DNA of 64,000 nt from Arthrobacter sp. StoSoilB5. GTDB lineage: Bacteria; Actinomycetota; Actinomycetes; Actinomycetales; Micrococcaceae. Position numbers and translations under genes: made by a program. This document shows, one piece after another, positions 34,371 to 43,527 of this stretch (positions are counted from its first letter, which is position 1; the number at the start of each line of letters is the position of its first letter). The stretch spans positions 2,604,001-2,668,000 of the forward strand of contig NZ_AP024646.1 in the NCBI RefSeq assembly GCF_019977235.1, given 5' to 3'. A model generated the notes under the pieces. That model saw nothing but the letters and a program-made list of their open reading frames with translations, made no database searches and was not told the origin of the DNA.

Positions 34371-35963
34371 ATGGAAGCATTACCATCGGTCTCGCGTCGT
34401 GTACTACTCACCGGAGGCAGTGCGGTTGCGTTCGCCGGCTCGATTGCGCTGTCAGGACAGGCCGGGCCCGCCGCGGCAGCCACGCCAATGACCCAAGCCA
34501 CTGCAACGGGCGGCTCACTCTCGAAGGGAACATCCCGGATGCGCCCGGTCTATCACTTCAGTGTGCCCGACAACTGGAAGAACGACCCCCAACGACCCAT
34601 CTACCTTGACGGGGAGTACCACTACTACTACTTGTACAACGCCGACTACATCAGTGGCGGCGGCGGCACGTCCTGGCGCCGTGCCACCACTACTGATCAC
34701 GTCGCGTTCCGGGACCGGGGTGTGGCGATACCGAAGTTCAGCAACGACAACGGTGACTGTTGGTCCGGATGCCTGGTGGTTGATGAGGGAAATACTGCGG
34801 GCTACGGGGCGGATTCGGTCATTGCTCTTGTCACCCAGGCGCCGGAAGGCCGACAAGCGCAGTACCTCTGGTACTCCACGGACAGGGGGCGCTCCTTTGA
34901 GCCCGGAGGTGTGGTGCCGGTACTGCCCAACCCGGGGGTGCATGATTTCCGCGATCCCAAGGTGATGTGGGATGAGGACTGTGGCCGGTGGTTCATGGCC
35001 AATGCGGAGGGGCAAAAGCTGGGCTTCTACGCTTCCCCGGACCTGCGGTCCTGGAAGCGTGTTGGCGAGTTTTTTCGCAGCGACTTGGGGCTTCTGGAGT
35101 GCCCTGACGTCTTTCGGATGACTGCCGACGACGGCACCTCGCATTGGGTCTTGGGCACCAGCGCGAACGGGAAGGGCCGCGGACTGCCCGCGACGTATGC
35201 CTACTGGACTGGAGCTTTTGACGGCAGTTCCTTCACGCCCGACCGTTCCGAGCCGGAATGGCTCGATTACGGCTTCGATTTCTATGGCGCAGTGACCTAC
35301 CCACATCACGATGCATCGGGTGCGGTGGACCCAACCCTCCGGCGGGCGATCGGGTGGGCAAATTTCTGGGACTATCCCCACAACACGCCAACACTGGCAA
35401 CTGACGGTTACAACGGTGACGACATGATCGTGCGCGATGTCCAGCTCAAGCGTGGAAACGATGCCTATTACCTCGCCTCCGCCCCCACGTCTGCGCTGGG
35501 AAACCACGTGACGCGCACACACCGCCTGGGCGATGTGGCGGTAGCAGGTACAAAGGACCTTATTGTCCGCTCGAACGCCTACGATCTGACCTGCGAGCTC
35601 GTCTGGGACCCCGCCGCACCACCCGCCAATCTCGGTCTTGAGCTATGTCGCCCACCAGGAGGAGGCAGGCATGTCGCCGCCGGTGCCTACCTGCGTGGCC
35701 CATTCACCTACGTCAATCGCCGCCCCACCATCAACCCTACGGCGGGCGAAACCCAAACCCCGGTGGACCCCTCAACCGGGCGACTCACGCTACGCATCCT
35801 GGTGGATTGCACCAGCGTCGAGATGTTTGTCGGAGATGGGCGCGTGGTGCACTCACACCGGGTGTTCCCCCTTGAAGGAGACAATGGCATCCGCCTCTAC
35901 GCCCAGGATGGGGCGGCCACGTTTCGGGCGCTGACCATTCGTGAGCTCAAGGTCACGCCATAG
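34371..35963 (+). CDS. Secreted GH32 enzyme, levan-biohydrolase/levan-fructotransferase type
   Basis: A 530-residue GH32 enzyme. A twin-arginine signal (SVSRRVLLTGGSAVAF) ends near AAAATP, so export by Tat is likely. The nucleophile Asp72 is in NWKNDPQRPI; the DPQRP in place of the usual DPNG is found in levan fructotransferase and related levan-specific enzymes. Asp195 is in DFRDPK and the acid/base Glu243 in LLECPDVF. The C-terminal sandwich has CTSVEMFVGDG. It would release levanbiose or difructose anhydride IV from levan; the sequence does not tell these apart. ATG at 34371 precedes the Tat signal; the frame is open further upstream. It is divergent from the exo-levanase. Confidence 0.85.
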   Translation: MEALPSVSRRVLLTGGSAVAFAGSIALSGQAGPAAAATPMTQATATGGSLSKGTSRMRPVYHFSVPDNWKNDPQRPIYLDGEYHYYYLYNADYISGGGGTSWRRATTTDHVAFRDRGVAIPKFSNDNGDCWSGCLVVDEGNTAGYGADSVIALVTQAPEGRQAQYLWYSTDRGRSFEPGGVVPVLPNPGVHDFRDPKVMWDEDCGRWFMANAEGQKLGFYASPDLRSWKRVGEFFRSDLGLLECPDVFRMTADDGTSHWVLGTSANGKGRGLPATYAYWTGAFDGSSFTPDRSEPEWLDYGFDFYGAVTYPHHDASGAVDPTLRRAIGWANFWDYPHNTPTLATDGYNGDDMIVRDVQLKRGNDAYYLASAPTSALGNHVTRTHRLGDVAVAGTKDLIVRSNAYDLTCELVWDPAAPPANLGLELCRPPGGGRHVAAGAYLRGPFTYVNRRPTINPTAGETQTPVDPSTGRLTLRILVDCTSVEMFVGDGRVVHSHRVFPLEGDNGIRLYAQDGAATFRALTIRELKVTP

Positions 35964-36057
35964 CGTGCGCTCCAACTTTCACCTGCTTCAGCCAGTACGG
36001 TGCACCGCCGTATAACCACGTCGGTCTCCGGCCCGCTCGATTGGTCCGCGGGCTGCC

Positions 36058-36198
36058 GGTCGAGGCGTGCCGGACCGGTCCGCCGTCGAAATTTTCGCCA
36101 ACTGTCCGCCGCTCACGGCCCGCGTTTACAAGGCTTTGGGCCGTGAGCACGTGAGCCTCGCCTCCGAGGGTACCGTGAGGCTGCTCTCGTTCGGGTAA
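36058..36198 (+). pseudogene. GH32 C-terminal remnant, downstream
   Basis: Plus-strand frame ends DRSAVEIFANCPPLTARV, then LASEGTVRLLSFG, with a stop at 36196..36198. This is the terminal GH32 beta-sandwich with the canonical SAVEIFAN motif. No start or catalytic part remains. It starts about 95 bases after the intact GH32 gene and resembles the remnant at 34057, so the intact gene sits between two relics of related genes. Confidence 0.65.
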
Positions 36199-36448
36199 GC
36201 GAACTGGGACACCGGGTAATGGGGCGCTGCATCATCGGTGCCGAGCGGGGAGCCAGCCTGCGCTGTGCTGTACTGGCTCAGAGCCGCTTCCCATTCCTGG
36301 AAGCTGGCGAATGCGCCCGGCATCACGCTGACAGCGGCTCCCTCCGCTTCATGGTCACGGCTTCGGCTTCGGCTTCGGTGAATGGGGTCATACGAAGAAT
36401 CCAGTGCAGGAGGCGCTGCCGCTCCCGGCACTGTGCGCAGGGGTTCAC

Positions 36449-37166
36449 TCAGTAGTTGTTCACCAACCAAGGGTCGCAGCTGGCGGGGACGCCGGAATTA
36501 TATCCGGCCATAAATGCCTTGGACCTCTGATCCGGGGTACCGTGGTGCCCTGGATCCTGGAAGTGGTAGTCACCGAGGAGCGTCAGCATCGGTATTTGCA
36601 GTGACTTGTCCATTCCAGATCTTTATTGCCATGATCTGGGAAATGACGATGGTGTCGTTGGCGTCGCAGTAGAAGGCATCATTGTCGTTTGTCATCCGGC
36701 CGTTAGGGTTCTCTGGGTCGGGGCAGGGGGTAAAGACGCTCTCATTGGTCCCTGGGAAGGTCACTTTTACATATGGCGCTTTATAGCCCGCGCCCAACCA
36801 GACTTTCGTCCAGTAACTGTCTACATCTGTCATGACCATGGTGATGAACGAGTACATGGTTGCCGGGGCGTTGCCCGCGGAGCGGAGCTGCTGTCCTTCC
36901 CGGGCAGCGGGCTGTTGTGGGAGCTTCGTCGTGGCCGGTGAGGTTGCAGGTGGAGAGCTTTTCGGCTGCGGGGTGACGGTTTTGGTTGAGGGCGTAACGG
37001 ATGGGGTCGTTGGTGGCGGAGTTACGGACGGGGACACGGAAGATGTGGGAGTAGAACGCGAGGGGGCAGTGGGGCTTGGACCTCCTGCCTTGGGCGTTGA
37101 CGAACACGCCGAGCAGAATAGGACGAAGACGAAGAACAGGCAGGACGCAATTCTGTTGGGTCTCAT
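36449..37166 (-). pseudogene. Neutral zinc metallopeptidase lipoprotein, core deleted
   Basis: The 5' part (37166 to 36570) encodes a lipobox signal (FCSACSS), a Pro/Thr/Ser-rich linker, and the start of a YpfJ/KPN_02809-type putative neutral zinc metallopeptidase (VMTDVDSYWTKVW, FYCDANDTIVIS). In another frame the last part (near 36610 to 36449) reads GDYHFQDPGHHGTPDQR and AFMAGYNSGVPASCDPW, the normal C-terminus of that family. The segment with HExxH and the later metal ligand is missing. An internal deletion with frame change has removed the active site, so this is a pseudogene. A short truncated lipoprotein could still be made from the 5' frame. Confidence 0.7.
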
Positions 37167-37400
37167 GGGGTCTCGTTCTCATGCAGTAAGTGCCGGATTC
37201 GAGGCGACCCCACCCAAGGTCGTCGGTGCAGACGGAACGTCTGTTGTGTGTCGTGGTGATTCTGAATGTACGCCTGTTACCTGCGGATTACATCAGCCTG
37301 GTCCTCTGAGCGTTCGCGTTGTCTGTGGCTTCGCGGAATTTTCGCGACATCGTGTATGTTGCAGTCGAAGATCCGAACGGAAGAGGGAGAAGCGAAGACT

Positions 37401-37700
37401 GTGGCAGCTGATTACGACGAGGTGCGGTCTGACGTCAAGGAATCCCAGGAGAGCTCGCTTGATGCCTTGAAGTCAGCCAACGCACCCGATGCACGCAGTG
37501 TTGTTCTGGAGCTCGACCAGGCTGATGGCCTGGACCAGGAAGGCCCTGGCGGCGAGATCATCGCCGAAGAATTGATCGTCCAGGTGATTCCGGCGGCAGC
37601 CGACGAGTTCACATGCTTCTCGTGTTTCCTGGTCCGGCACAGGTCCCAGATCGCACGCGAAAAAGACGGTCACGCATACTGCGTTGAGTGCGAGGGTTAG
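37401..37700 (+). CDS. DUF4193 zinc-ribbon-like protein
   Basis: A 99-residue actinobacterial DUF4193 protein. An acidic N-terminus (ADYDEVRSDVKESQESSLDAL) is followed by EELIVQVIPAAADEFTCFSC and FLVRHRSQIAREKDGHAYCVECEG. The CxxC...CxxC pairs form a zinc ribbon. DUF4193 genes are a hallmark of Actinobacteria; their role is not established. GTG at 37401 is chosen because AGGGAGAAG lies just upstream and the family starts here, although the frame is open to 37266. The linker EEL-VQVIP-QADEF is the family's most conserved part. Confidence 0.9.
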   Translation: MAADYDEVRSDVKESQESSLDALKSANAPDARSVVLELDQADGLDQEGPGGEIIAEELIVQVIPAAADEFTCFSCFLVRHRSQIAREKDGHAYCVECEG

Positions 37701-37705
37701 TACAA

Positions 37706-37860
37706 CTAGACGTCGTCGCCCGGACCCGAAGCCTCACAGACCCCGCCGCCCGTGCCCACATCGAGCGTCGCACCGCAGAAGGCAGGAGCCCAAGGGAAGT
37801 CCGCCACTGCCTCAAACGCCTCATCGCCCGCCAGATTTCCGCCAACTCCAGACACTCATG
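37706..37860 (+). pseudogene. IS110-family transposase C-terminal remnant
   Basis: Directly after the DUF4193 stop, a plus-strand frame reads RTRSLTDPAARAHIERR and REVRHCLKRLIARQI. This is the usual end of IS110-type transposases (DPAxRAYxxRRxAEGKxxREAxRCLKR). The rest of the element is absent. It marks an old insertion followed by deletion. Confidence 0.55.
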
Positions 37861-38683
37861 GCTTGACTTATCACCATGGAGGGGTCGTCTAGAGCCGATA
37901 TGCACACATGTGATGAGCACCTATGTAAGGTCAGCAACTAGCTGCATGGACAGTGACAAACAGCGAGTGCAGCCCCCCCTGCGGAGGGCGGACGCGCTGA
38001 CGGTAGGGACCGAAGTCCGGGACAACCCGCTTGGCAGCCCCTGAGCTGTTGGCGCCTCCGAGCAACGAAGCTGAATTGATCTAGGCGAATAGGGGTTGCT
38101 CAAGTCCAGGCTCAAACTCGTCATGGTGTCCATGACAAGCCGTCAGAGCTCGAAACGGCCGGCGAAGTGTGGTGATCAGTCTGCGGAACCATGCGTACGG
38201 CACGCTAAGTACCTCGTCCTGCTTCTGCAAGGAATCTAAAGGCGCTCCACGGCCTCGAAACCAATCGGCAGTCCTGCCGGTGTCGGGCTGCGAACGACGG
38301 CTGACGCTGCTGTCCCGCTCGGAACACGGCCCGTCCGTCACAAGAAAGGCATGCCAATTCCTGGCGGGTTGCTCTCTGCTCTTCCGGAAGAAGCCCTGCA
38401 AATTCTGTTGCAGTCCATTCCGTGCCATCCAATTTGCTTTTTGCCATATACAAGGTGCCTCCTCGTGTATTGCTAACTGAAGTTCGAACGGCCATCAATA
38501 AGCTCCGCCGTCGGCCACCTCGCGAACGCTGGTATCCCGCGAGCCCGTGCCAGTCACCAGTCTGGGCGGGATAAGTTTTTTGGCACCTCATTGCGTGCCA
38601 TCTTTGTTCTGGAGACGATTCGGCCGTCTGAAGGTCATAGGCCGCAGGTAGCCCCTGCGGCCCATGACCGGCCTTCAGGTCTG
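37861..38683. other. Gene-free stretch
   Basis: About 0.8 kb without a supported gene. GGCCGTCTGAAGGTCATAGG and a related inverted stretch (CCTATGACC-like arms around 38627..38680: GAAGGTCATAGGCCGCAGG / CCTGCGGCCCATGACCGG) can form a hairpin and may be the terminator of the leftward SDR operon. Confidence 0.4.
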
Positions 38684-39472
38684 TTATTTCGAGCTGGGTC
38701 GTCCGGGGATATGGCTAAGAATGGACTTAGAGAAGCCGCCATCGACGCAGATATCTTGACCGGTGACGTAGCCGGATAGTGGGCTTACGAGAAATTCGAT
38801 CACGTTGGCGATGTCCATCGGATCTCCTATTCTTGCGAGCGGGATAATTTCCTCCCGTGCCTTCTTGATTTTCGGATCTTCATACATTTTTTCGGTCATC
38901 CGAGTATGGGTCATGCCGGGGGAGACTACATTGACGCGGATGCCCTCGGGTGCCCATTCCAATGCCAGTGTCTGGGCCAACATTGTCAGCGCGGCCTTGC
39001 TTGGGCTGTAGGCGCCGGATCCCGCGTGTGGTTGTTGACCGGACATGGACGAGGTGAAGCAGGCGGCGCCGTGGCTGTCCTTCAGGTGCTGGTAGCTTGC
39101 TTTGGCGAGAAGCCATGGGCCGCGCAGGTTGACGGAGAACATTGCGTCCCAGTCTTCAAGGGAGACGTCGCATATAGGTCCCGGGTTGGCGATTCCGGCG
39201 TTGGCTACCAACGCGTCCAGGCCGCCGAATTCTGCAACTGCAGCTTTGACCAGCTGGCTCGGCACGTTGGGGTCGCCGAGATCACCTGCCAGTGCGATGG
39301 CGGTGCCTCCCATAGCCTGGATTGAACGAACGACCTGCTCTTGGCTGCTGTTTGATTCGTGTCCGCAGACTGCAATCATTGGCTGCTCCCCGCGCGCAAG
39401 GGCTGCCTCCGCGAGTCTCAGGGAGGCTGCTGCGCCGATTCCGCTGCTTCCGCCACTGACCAAAGCCCTCAT
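38684..39472 (-). CDS. SDR-family oxidoreductase
   Basis: A 262-residue classical short-chain dehydrogenase. It has the NAD(P)-binding SGGSSGIGAAASLRLAEAAL, the NAG motif VANAGIANPG, a catalytic Ser in FTSSMSGQ, and YSPSKAAL as the Tyr-x-x-x-Lys. The C-terminus GYVTGQDICVDGGFS is typical. It is the last gene of the MFS-isomerase-SDR operon, 112 bases after the isomerase gene, and probably oxidises a sugar, a polyol or a keto sugar. ATG at 39472 is the family start. Confidence 0.9.
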   Translation of the reverse strand: MRALVSGGSSGIGAAASLRLAEAALARGEQPMIAVCGHESNSSQEQVVRSIQAMGGTAIALAGDLGDPNVPSQLVKAAVAEFGGLDALVANAGIANPGPICDVSLEDWDAMFSVNLRGPWLLAKASYQHLKDSHGAACFTSSMSGQQPHAGSGAYSPSKAALTMLAQTLALEWAPEGIRVNVVSPGMTHTRMTEKMYEDPKIKKAREEIIPLARIGDPMDIANVIEFLVSPLSGYVTGQDICVDGGFSKSILSHIPGRPSSK

Positions 39473-39584
39473 TACACAAACTCCTTCTTCAGGTTGTTTC
39501 GCATTGAAAATTAGACCTCAACAATGCTGGTTTCTTCCATGCTTCGATAAATTCTTGGTGGAGCCTGGTTTTCGGCGTGAGGAG

Positions 39585-40406
39585 TTAGCTCTCCAGTTCC
39601 CATCCGTGGTTCTTGAGGTCCTGCATTGCTTTCGCAAATTCGTGGACCGGATTGTCCTCACGGATGATCTCCAGAACGACATTCCCGACGCCGCACGTGT
39701 CCTTGACGGCGTCGCCCAGCCCATTCCAGTTGATGACTCCCGTGCCGATGGGGTCGTGACCCCAAGTGTCCACGCCGGTGTCGGAAATGTGCACCAGTCC
39801 GATGGCCTGGTGATGCTCCCGCAGACTAGCGACGGGATCTTCTCCGATGAAAGCGGCGTTGGCGACGTCGTAGACGATCTTGACTGAATCGTCGTTGATC
39901 GTGCTGACCACACCTGCCAGATCCTGGATTGCGGGAGTGAAGCAGTACGGGGTGTTTTCGAAGAGCAACCGTGTGCCAGCCTGCTTCGCCACCGGGATAA
40001 GACTTTCCAGGCTTTCATACATCCATCCGTGGACGCTTTCGAGCGACGGCGAGATCATAGGACGGCGGGTGCCGGGGGAGATCACAACCTCGGGTACGTC
40101 CCAAGCGGCAGCCAAGTCGATGACCGACTTGATGTGATCAATACTTTTGCGGCGCATGCTGGCCCCGGGGCTGGCCAGGTTGATGTCATATCCGCCAGCG
40201 TTCAAGGACCGTATTTTCGCACCGTACTGGCTGAGCCTGTCTTGGATTGCCGTGCGTTCGGAGGTTGGTAGCTCATCCGGCCAGCAGTGCGGAGAACTGA
40301 CTGGAACCTCGAACGTTTTGTAGCCGTTGTCGACAAGCTCGGCTATCGCATCGATCGCCGTCGCTGACCAAAGATATGAAAACGTATTGATAATCATGCT
40401 GTTCAC
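39585..40406 (-). CDS. TIM-barrel sugar phosphate isomerase/epimerase-like protein
   Basis: A 273-residue xylose-isomerase-like TIM barrel. Expected metal ligands are Glu in LLFENTPYC, Asp in IVYDVANAAF, His in LVHISDTG and Glu in VVLEII. Such proteins epimerise or isomerise keto sugars, dehydrate inosose, or act as partner eliminases in 3-keto-glycoside breakdown. GTG at 40406 has AGAGGA upstream; ATG at 40397 is an alternative. It lies between a sugar MFS gene and an SDR gene under a shared operator, so it belongs to the same pathway as the + strand cluster at 43.6-51.9 kb. Confidence 0.85.
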   Translation of the reverse strand: MNSMIINTFSYLWSATAIDAIAELVDNGYKTFEVPVSSPHCWPDELPTSERTAIQDRLSQYGAKIRSLNAGGYDINLASPGASMRRKSIDHIKSVIDLAAAWDVPEVVISPGTRRPMISPSLESVHGWMYESLESLIPVAKQAGTRLLFENTPYCFTPAIQDLAGVVSTINDDSVKIVYDVANAAFIGEDPVASLREHHQAIGLVHISDTGVDTWGHDPIGTGVINWNGLGDAVKDTCGVGNVVLEIIREDNPVHEFAKAMQDLKNHGWELES

Positions 40407-40512
40407 GTAGGAGAAGTCCTCTCAATTCCGCGCCATGGAGAAAAGGCTTACCTTCATAACGCGCTATAAATCTTGAGCTGCAGCCGAGCTGCCGCAGCTC
40501 CGAGCCGACCGT

Positions 40513-41931
40513 CTATTTGGAGTGCCGGGAGACGTCGACCATCGACGTCGTGCCCGAAACCAACTTTTCGCCTTCGAGTACCTCAGGGTCTGCGAGTGCC
40601 ACGGTGGAACGGTCACCGCGGTTGCCGGTCTCCGGCAGCGTGAAGTACACGACGAGGCACAATGCGACGACGACGATCATGTAGACAGCGACGAGCATCG
40701 GCTGGCCGGCTCCGACAAATGCGGCAGCGATCAGAGGTGCGGTTCCACCAAAGACGGCAATCACGATCTGATGCGCGAAGCCGATGCCTGATACCCGGAC
40801 GGAGGCCGGGAACAGTTCGGCCTGGATGGTCGGATAGACCGACTGCCAGATGCCGAGAACTACCCACCCGGAGGCCGAGACCAGGACGTATACCCAGAAG
40901 CCCGGCTGGTTGAGGAGCAGGAGCAAGGGGTAGAAGAGAACGATCATGCCGATGGCGCCGATGATGGGGAAGATTTTGCGCCGGCCGAGTCGATCAGAGA
41001 GTGCGCCGCACGTCGGCACGATAATCACCAACAGGACTAGCCCGATAACGCTTCCGGCGAGTGTGGATGAGAGGTCCCGGCCGCTGGTGAGTTTGGCGTA
41101 CGTGGGGAGGAAGGTGGCCCAGGTGTAGTAGGCCACGGCCGGCGCCGAGAGTGCAGCTGCCTGAAGCAGGGCCTTCGGGTGTTCGCGAAGCAGGTCCATC
41201 AGGCGCGCCGCAGCGGACTTCTGGTCGACAAGGGCTTCTGCTTCGAATTCGGGGGTTTCTTCAGCCCGGGCCCTCAGGATCAGGCCGACAATGCCGAGGA
41301 AGCCGCCAATAACGAAGGGGATGCGCCATCCCCATGCAGCGAGTTCGGCGGTGGAGAACGATGACGTCACCATAGCTGCGGCGCCCGTAGCTGCCAGGGT
41401 TGCGAGGCCACTTGCCATGTTGGTGAAGGAACCGAATAAACCCCTCCGGTGCGCTGGGGCGTGTTCGACCATGAACGCGATGGCACTTTGGCCCTCGCTG
41501 CCGGCTGAAATGCCCTGGATGACGCGGGCAACCAGGAAGAGGACGGGTGCCGCATAGCCGATGCTCGCGAATGATGGCGTGAGGCCGATGATGAGTGAGC
41601 CGAGCGCCATCCCGGAGACGGATAGTGTCAGGATGAGCCGCCGTCCAAAACGATCAGCCAGTGGCGAGATGATAATGCCGCTAAGAGGCCGTACAACAAA
41701 CCCAACGGCATATGTCAGGAGTGCGGCGATCAGGGATGCGAACGCGGAGTCGCTGGGAAATATCTGCGACGAGAATACCGCTGCGAGCAGCCCATAGATG
41801 TACCAGTCGTACCACTCAACGAAGTGGCCGATTGTACCTGCAACCATGTTCAGGGTGCGGCGCGGATGTTTGGACGTTTCGGGACGCCCCGAAGTGTCGG
41901 GACTGCCGACTGCTTCTTTTGAGGTCTTCAT
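40513..41931 (-). CDS. MFS transporter, metabolite:H+ symporter (MHS) type
   Basis: A 472-residue major facilitator of the MHS family (KgtP, ProP, ShiA relatives). GTIGHFVEWYDWYIYG opens the first helix and VRPLSGIIISPLADRFGRR holds the family signature. RVIQGISAGSEGQSAIAF and FGSFTNMASG follow. The second half repeats LSDRLGRRK. ATG at 41931 is preferred because GGAGAG precedes it; ATG at 41943 is also in frame. MHS proteins import organic acids or betaines with protons. The tandem operator at 42121 lies upstream, so it is probably induced with the sugar regulon. Confidence 0.9.
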   Translation of the reverse strand: MKTSKEAVGSPDTSGRPETSKHPRRTLNMVAGTIGHFVEWYDWYIYGLLAAVFSSQIFPSDSAFASLIAALLTYAVGFVVRPLSGIIISPLADRFGRRLILTLSVSGMALGSLIIGLTPSFASIGYAAPVLFLVARVIQGISAGSEGQSAIAFMVEHAPAHRRGLFGSFTNMASGLATLAATGAAAMVTSSFSTAELAAWGWRIPFVIGGFLGIVGLILRARAEETPEFEAEALVDQKSAAARLMDLLREHPKALLQAAALSAPAVAYYTWATFLPTYAKLTSGRDLSSTLAGSVIGLVLLVIIVPTCGALSDRLGRRKIFPIIGAIGMIVLFYPLLLLLNQPGFWVYVLVSASGWVVLGIWQSVYPTIQAELFPASVRVSGIGFAHQIVIAVFGGTAPLIAAAFVGAGQPMLVAVYMIVVVALCLVVYFTLPETGNRGDRSTVALADPEVLEGEKLVSGTTSMVDVSRHSK

Positions 41932-41943
41932 TGAACTCTCCAT

Positions 41944-42241
41944 GTTTTCACGTTTAGCGCGGTGGTTATAGTGCTGGATCTGGGCACCTGGTGTGCGGGG
42001 CAGGGCCGCCTGTAAATGCGTCCGACCGGATGACGAAATGCCAGGGGAGGCGGCCGGTGCGGGGCGGGCGGCGCTGCTTGCTAATAAGAAGAAAGCTTTC
42101 ACAAACCTCCAGGCTCCGAATGAGATCGGTTGCTGAGATCGGTTGCATTCAACGATACGGATGGAATGTGATCTTTGTCAATGTGCAGTAGAGACGCTTC
42201 GTCCCATGCCAACGCCACTCACGGCCCGTCGCGAGGCTGCA
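41944..42241. promoter_or_regulatory. MHS promoter region
   Basis: Space of about 300 bases between the MHS start and the end of the kinase gene. It holds the tandem operator at 42121..42147. The stretch GCTTGCTAATAAGAAG near 42075 could be part of the promoter, but no clear hexamers were found. Confidence 0.35.
42121..42147. promoter_or_regulatory. Tandem regulon operator A
   Basis: TGAGATCGGTTGC immediately followed by TGAGATCGGTTGCA. It lies upstream of the MHS-isomerase-SDR operon. The same tandem pair occurs inverted at 43528 and direct at 55350. TGCAACC/GATCTCA forms a degenerate palindrome around CG as in LacI-family sites. Confidence 0.8.
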
Positions 42242-42784
42242 TCAATCGAGGGAAAGCGGTGCCTCGTTGTCGAAGTCCTGAAACTGCACGCCGGACCAGG
42301 TGCATTCCAGACGGCCGTAGGTGGCCCAGTAGTCATCCCAGTGTGCGAGTTTCCAGTTGTCGCGCTCTAAAGCACGCCGGATGAGTCGCGAACGCAGGAC
42401 GTCTTGCGGCACCCGGACTCGAATCACGGTGATCTCGGGAGAGGGCCAGTGGAAGTCATTTACCGCACGGGTCAGGTAGTCCGGATCGTCAAAATAGGCA
42501 CCGAAGGGGGCATCGAGAACCACGGAGCGGCCGAGGCGCAGGTTTACTCCTGCCACATCCATGAGGGTCTCGTACTCAAGGGGCAGCAGATTGGCACGAT
42601 AGTAATCGTTTGACTCGCGGTCGGTTGGGTCATGCCCCGTGGCGGTCAGTGCGAATTCGACGAAGCGGCCGCTCACCCGGTCCTTGTCAAGGTAAGCCGC
42701 TTGATGCTTCTCAGCCGTTTGTTGAGCGATGGTTGTTTTCCCTGAGCCGGCTGGTCCAATGACGATGAAGACCTGGGGAGACAT
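42242..42784 (-). CDS. Small P-loop kinase, possibly a keto-deoxy sugar acid kinase
   Basis: A 180-residue AAA/shikimate-kinase-like P-loop protein. Walker A is GPAGSGKTT at residues about 10-18. The base-proximal AAYLDKDRV and the later Walker-B-like SVVLDAPFGAYF are visible; Arg-rich VRVPQDVLRSRLIRRALER forms the lid. Gluconate kinases have this build. The start codon overlaps the aldolase stop by one base (TAATG), so the two are coupled. That coupling makes a kinase for 2-keto-3-deoxy sugar acids, giving the aldolase its substrate, a plausible guess. Other small-molecule kinases or a zeta-toxin-like protein cannot be excluded. Confidence 0.72.
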   Translation of the reverse strand: MSPQVFIVIGPAGSGKTTIAQQTAEKHQAAYLDKDRVSGRFVEFALTATGHDPTDRESNDYYRANLLPLEYETLMDVAGVNLRLGRSVVLDAPFGAYFDDPDYLTRAVNDFHWPSPEITVIRVRVPQDVLRSRLIRRALERDNWKLAHWDDYWATYGRLECTWSGVQFQDFDNEAPLSLD

Positions 42785-43431
42785 TATCCGCGGGCCTCTG
42801 CTACTGCTGCGAGGAAGGCTCGGGCTGCTTCGGTGACGCGGGTGAAGTCCCCGTCAGGCTGCCATGCCTTGGTAACGTAGCTGCCCACGCCGACACCTGC
42901 CACGCCTGCGGCGAACCACTCGCCAACATTTTCCAGTGTGACGCCACCTGCGGGCATGATCGGCAGGTGCGCCAGAGGTGCCAGCACTGCCTTCGCATAG
43001 GCCACCCCGCCGGCCTCGGTGGGGAAGAGCTTGAGGATGTCAGCACCTGCCTCGGCGGACTCAACGAATTCCGTGGGTGTGAAGGCTCCGCTGATGGTTG
43101 GCACCTGATAGCGGTTCGCGGTCCGGATCATCGCGGGGTTCAACTGGGGGCTGACGAGGAACTCGGCGCCAGCGCGGATGCACTCGTACGCGGAGTGCTC
43201 GTCAAGAACCGTTCCTGCACCGACCGCCACGCCGCGGGGTCCATGTTTTGCGGCCAGGCGCCGGATCACCTCAACGGCCCCGGGTATCGACAGGGTGATC
43301 TCCAATGCCCGGAAGCCCCCCTCGATGGCAGCCTCCGCGACCTTCTCGGCAACCTCGGCGCTCTCAAGCCGCACGATAAGGACAGCCCCGGACTCATCGA
43401 TGGTCTGCAGGGTACGAAGTTTTTTATTCAT
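42784..43431 (-). CDS. KDPG/KHG-type aldolase
   Basis: A 215-residue class I aldolase of the KDPG/KHG family. Catalytic Glu lies in ALEITLSIPG, the phosphate-binding region is VGAGTVLD, and the Schiff-base Lys is in ILKLFPTEAGG. PAGGVTLENVGEWFAAG closes the barrel. It splits 2-keto-3-deoxy-6-phospho sugar acids into pyruvate and glyceraldehyde 3-phosphate, or 4-hydroxy-2-oxoglutarate into pyruvate and glyoxylate. ATG at 43431 matches the family start with GAGAGAGG upstream; the frame is open to 43545. It is divergent from the oxidoreductase operon, with the tandem operator between them. Confidence 0.9.
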   Translation of the reverse strand: MNKKLRTLQTIDESGAVLIVRLESAEVAEKVAEAAIEGGFRALEITLSIPGAVEVIRRLAAKHGPRGVAVGAGTVLDEHSAYECIRAGAEFLVSPQLNPAMIRTANRYQVPTISGAFTPTEFVESAEAGADILKLFPTEAGGVAYAKAVLAPLAHLPIMPAGGVTLENVGEWFAAGVAGVGVGSYVTKAWQPDGDFTRVTEAARAFLAAVAEARG

Positions 43432-43527
43432 GATGGCCTCTCTCTGGCCGGGTGGCTCTTTTGCTCCAGCCAACCCCGGCTCTATTGATGTTTCGTTGAC
43501 AAACTCTCCCACCATCCATAGTGTTAT

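Noticed and set aside
36126..36470. A 114-codon minus-strand gene
   Set aside because: It is antisense to the GH32 remnant and overlaps the metallopeptidase remnant in another frame; no family motif.
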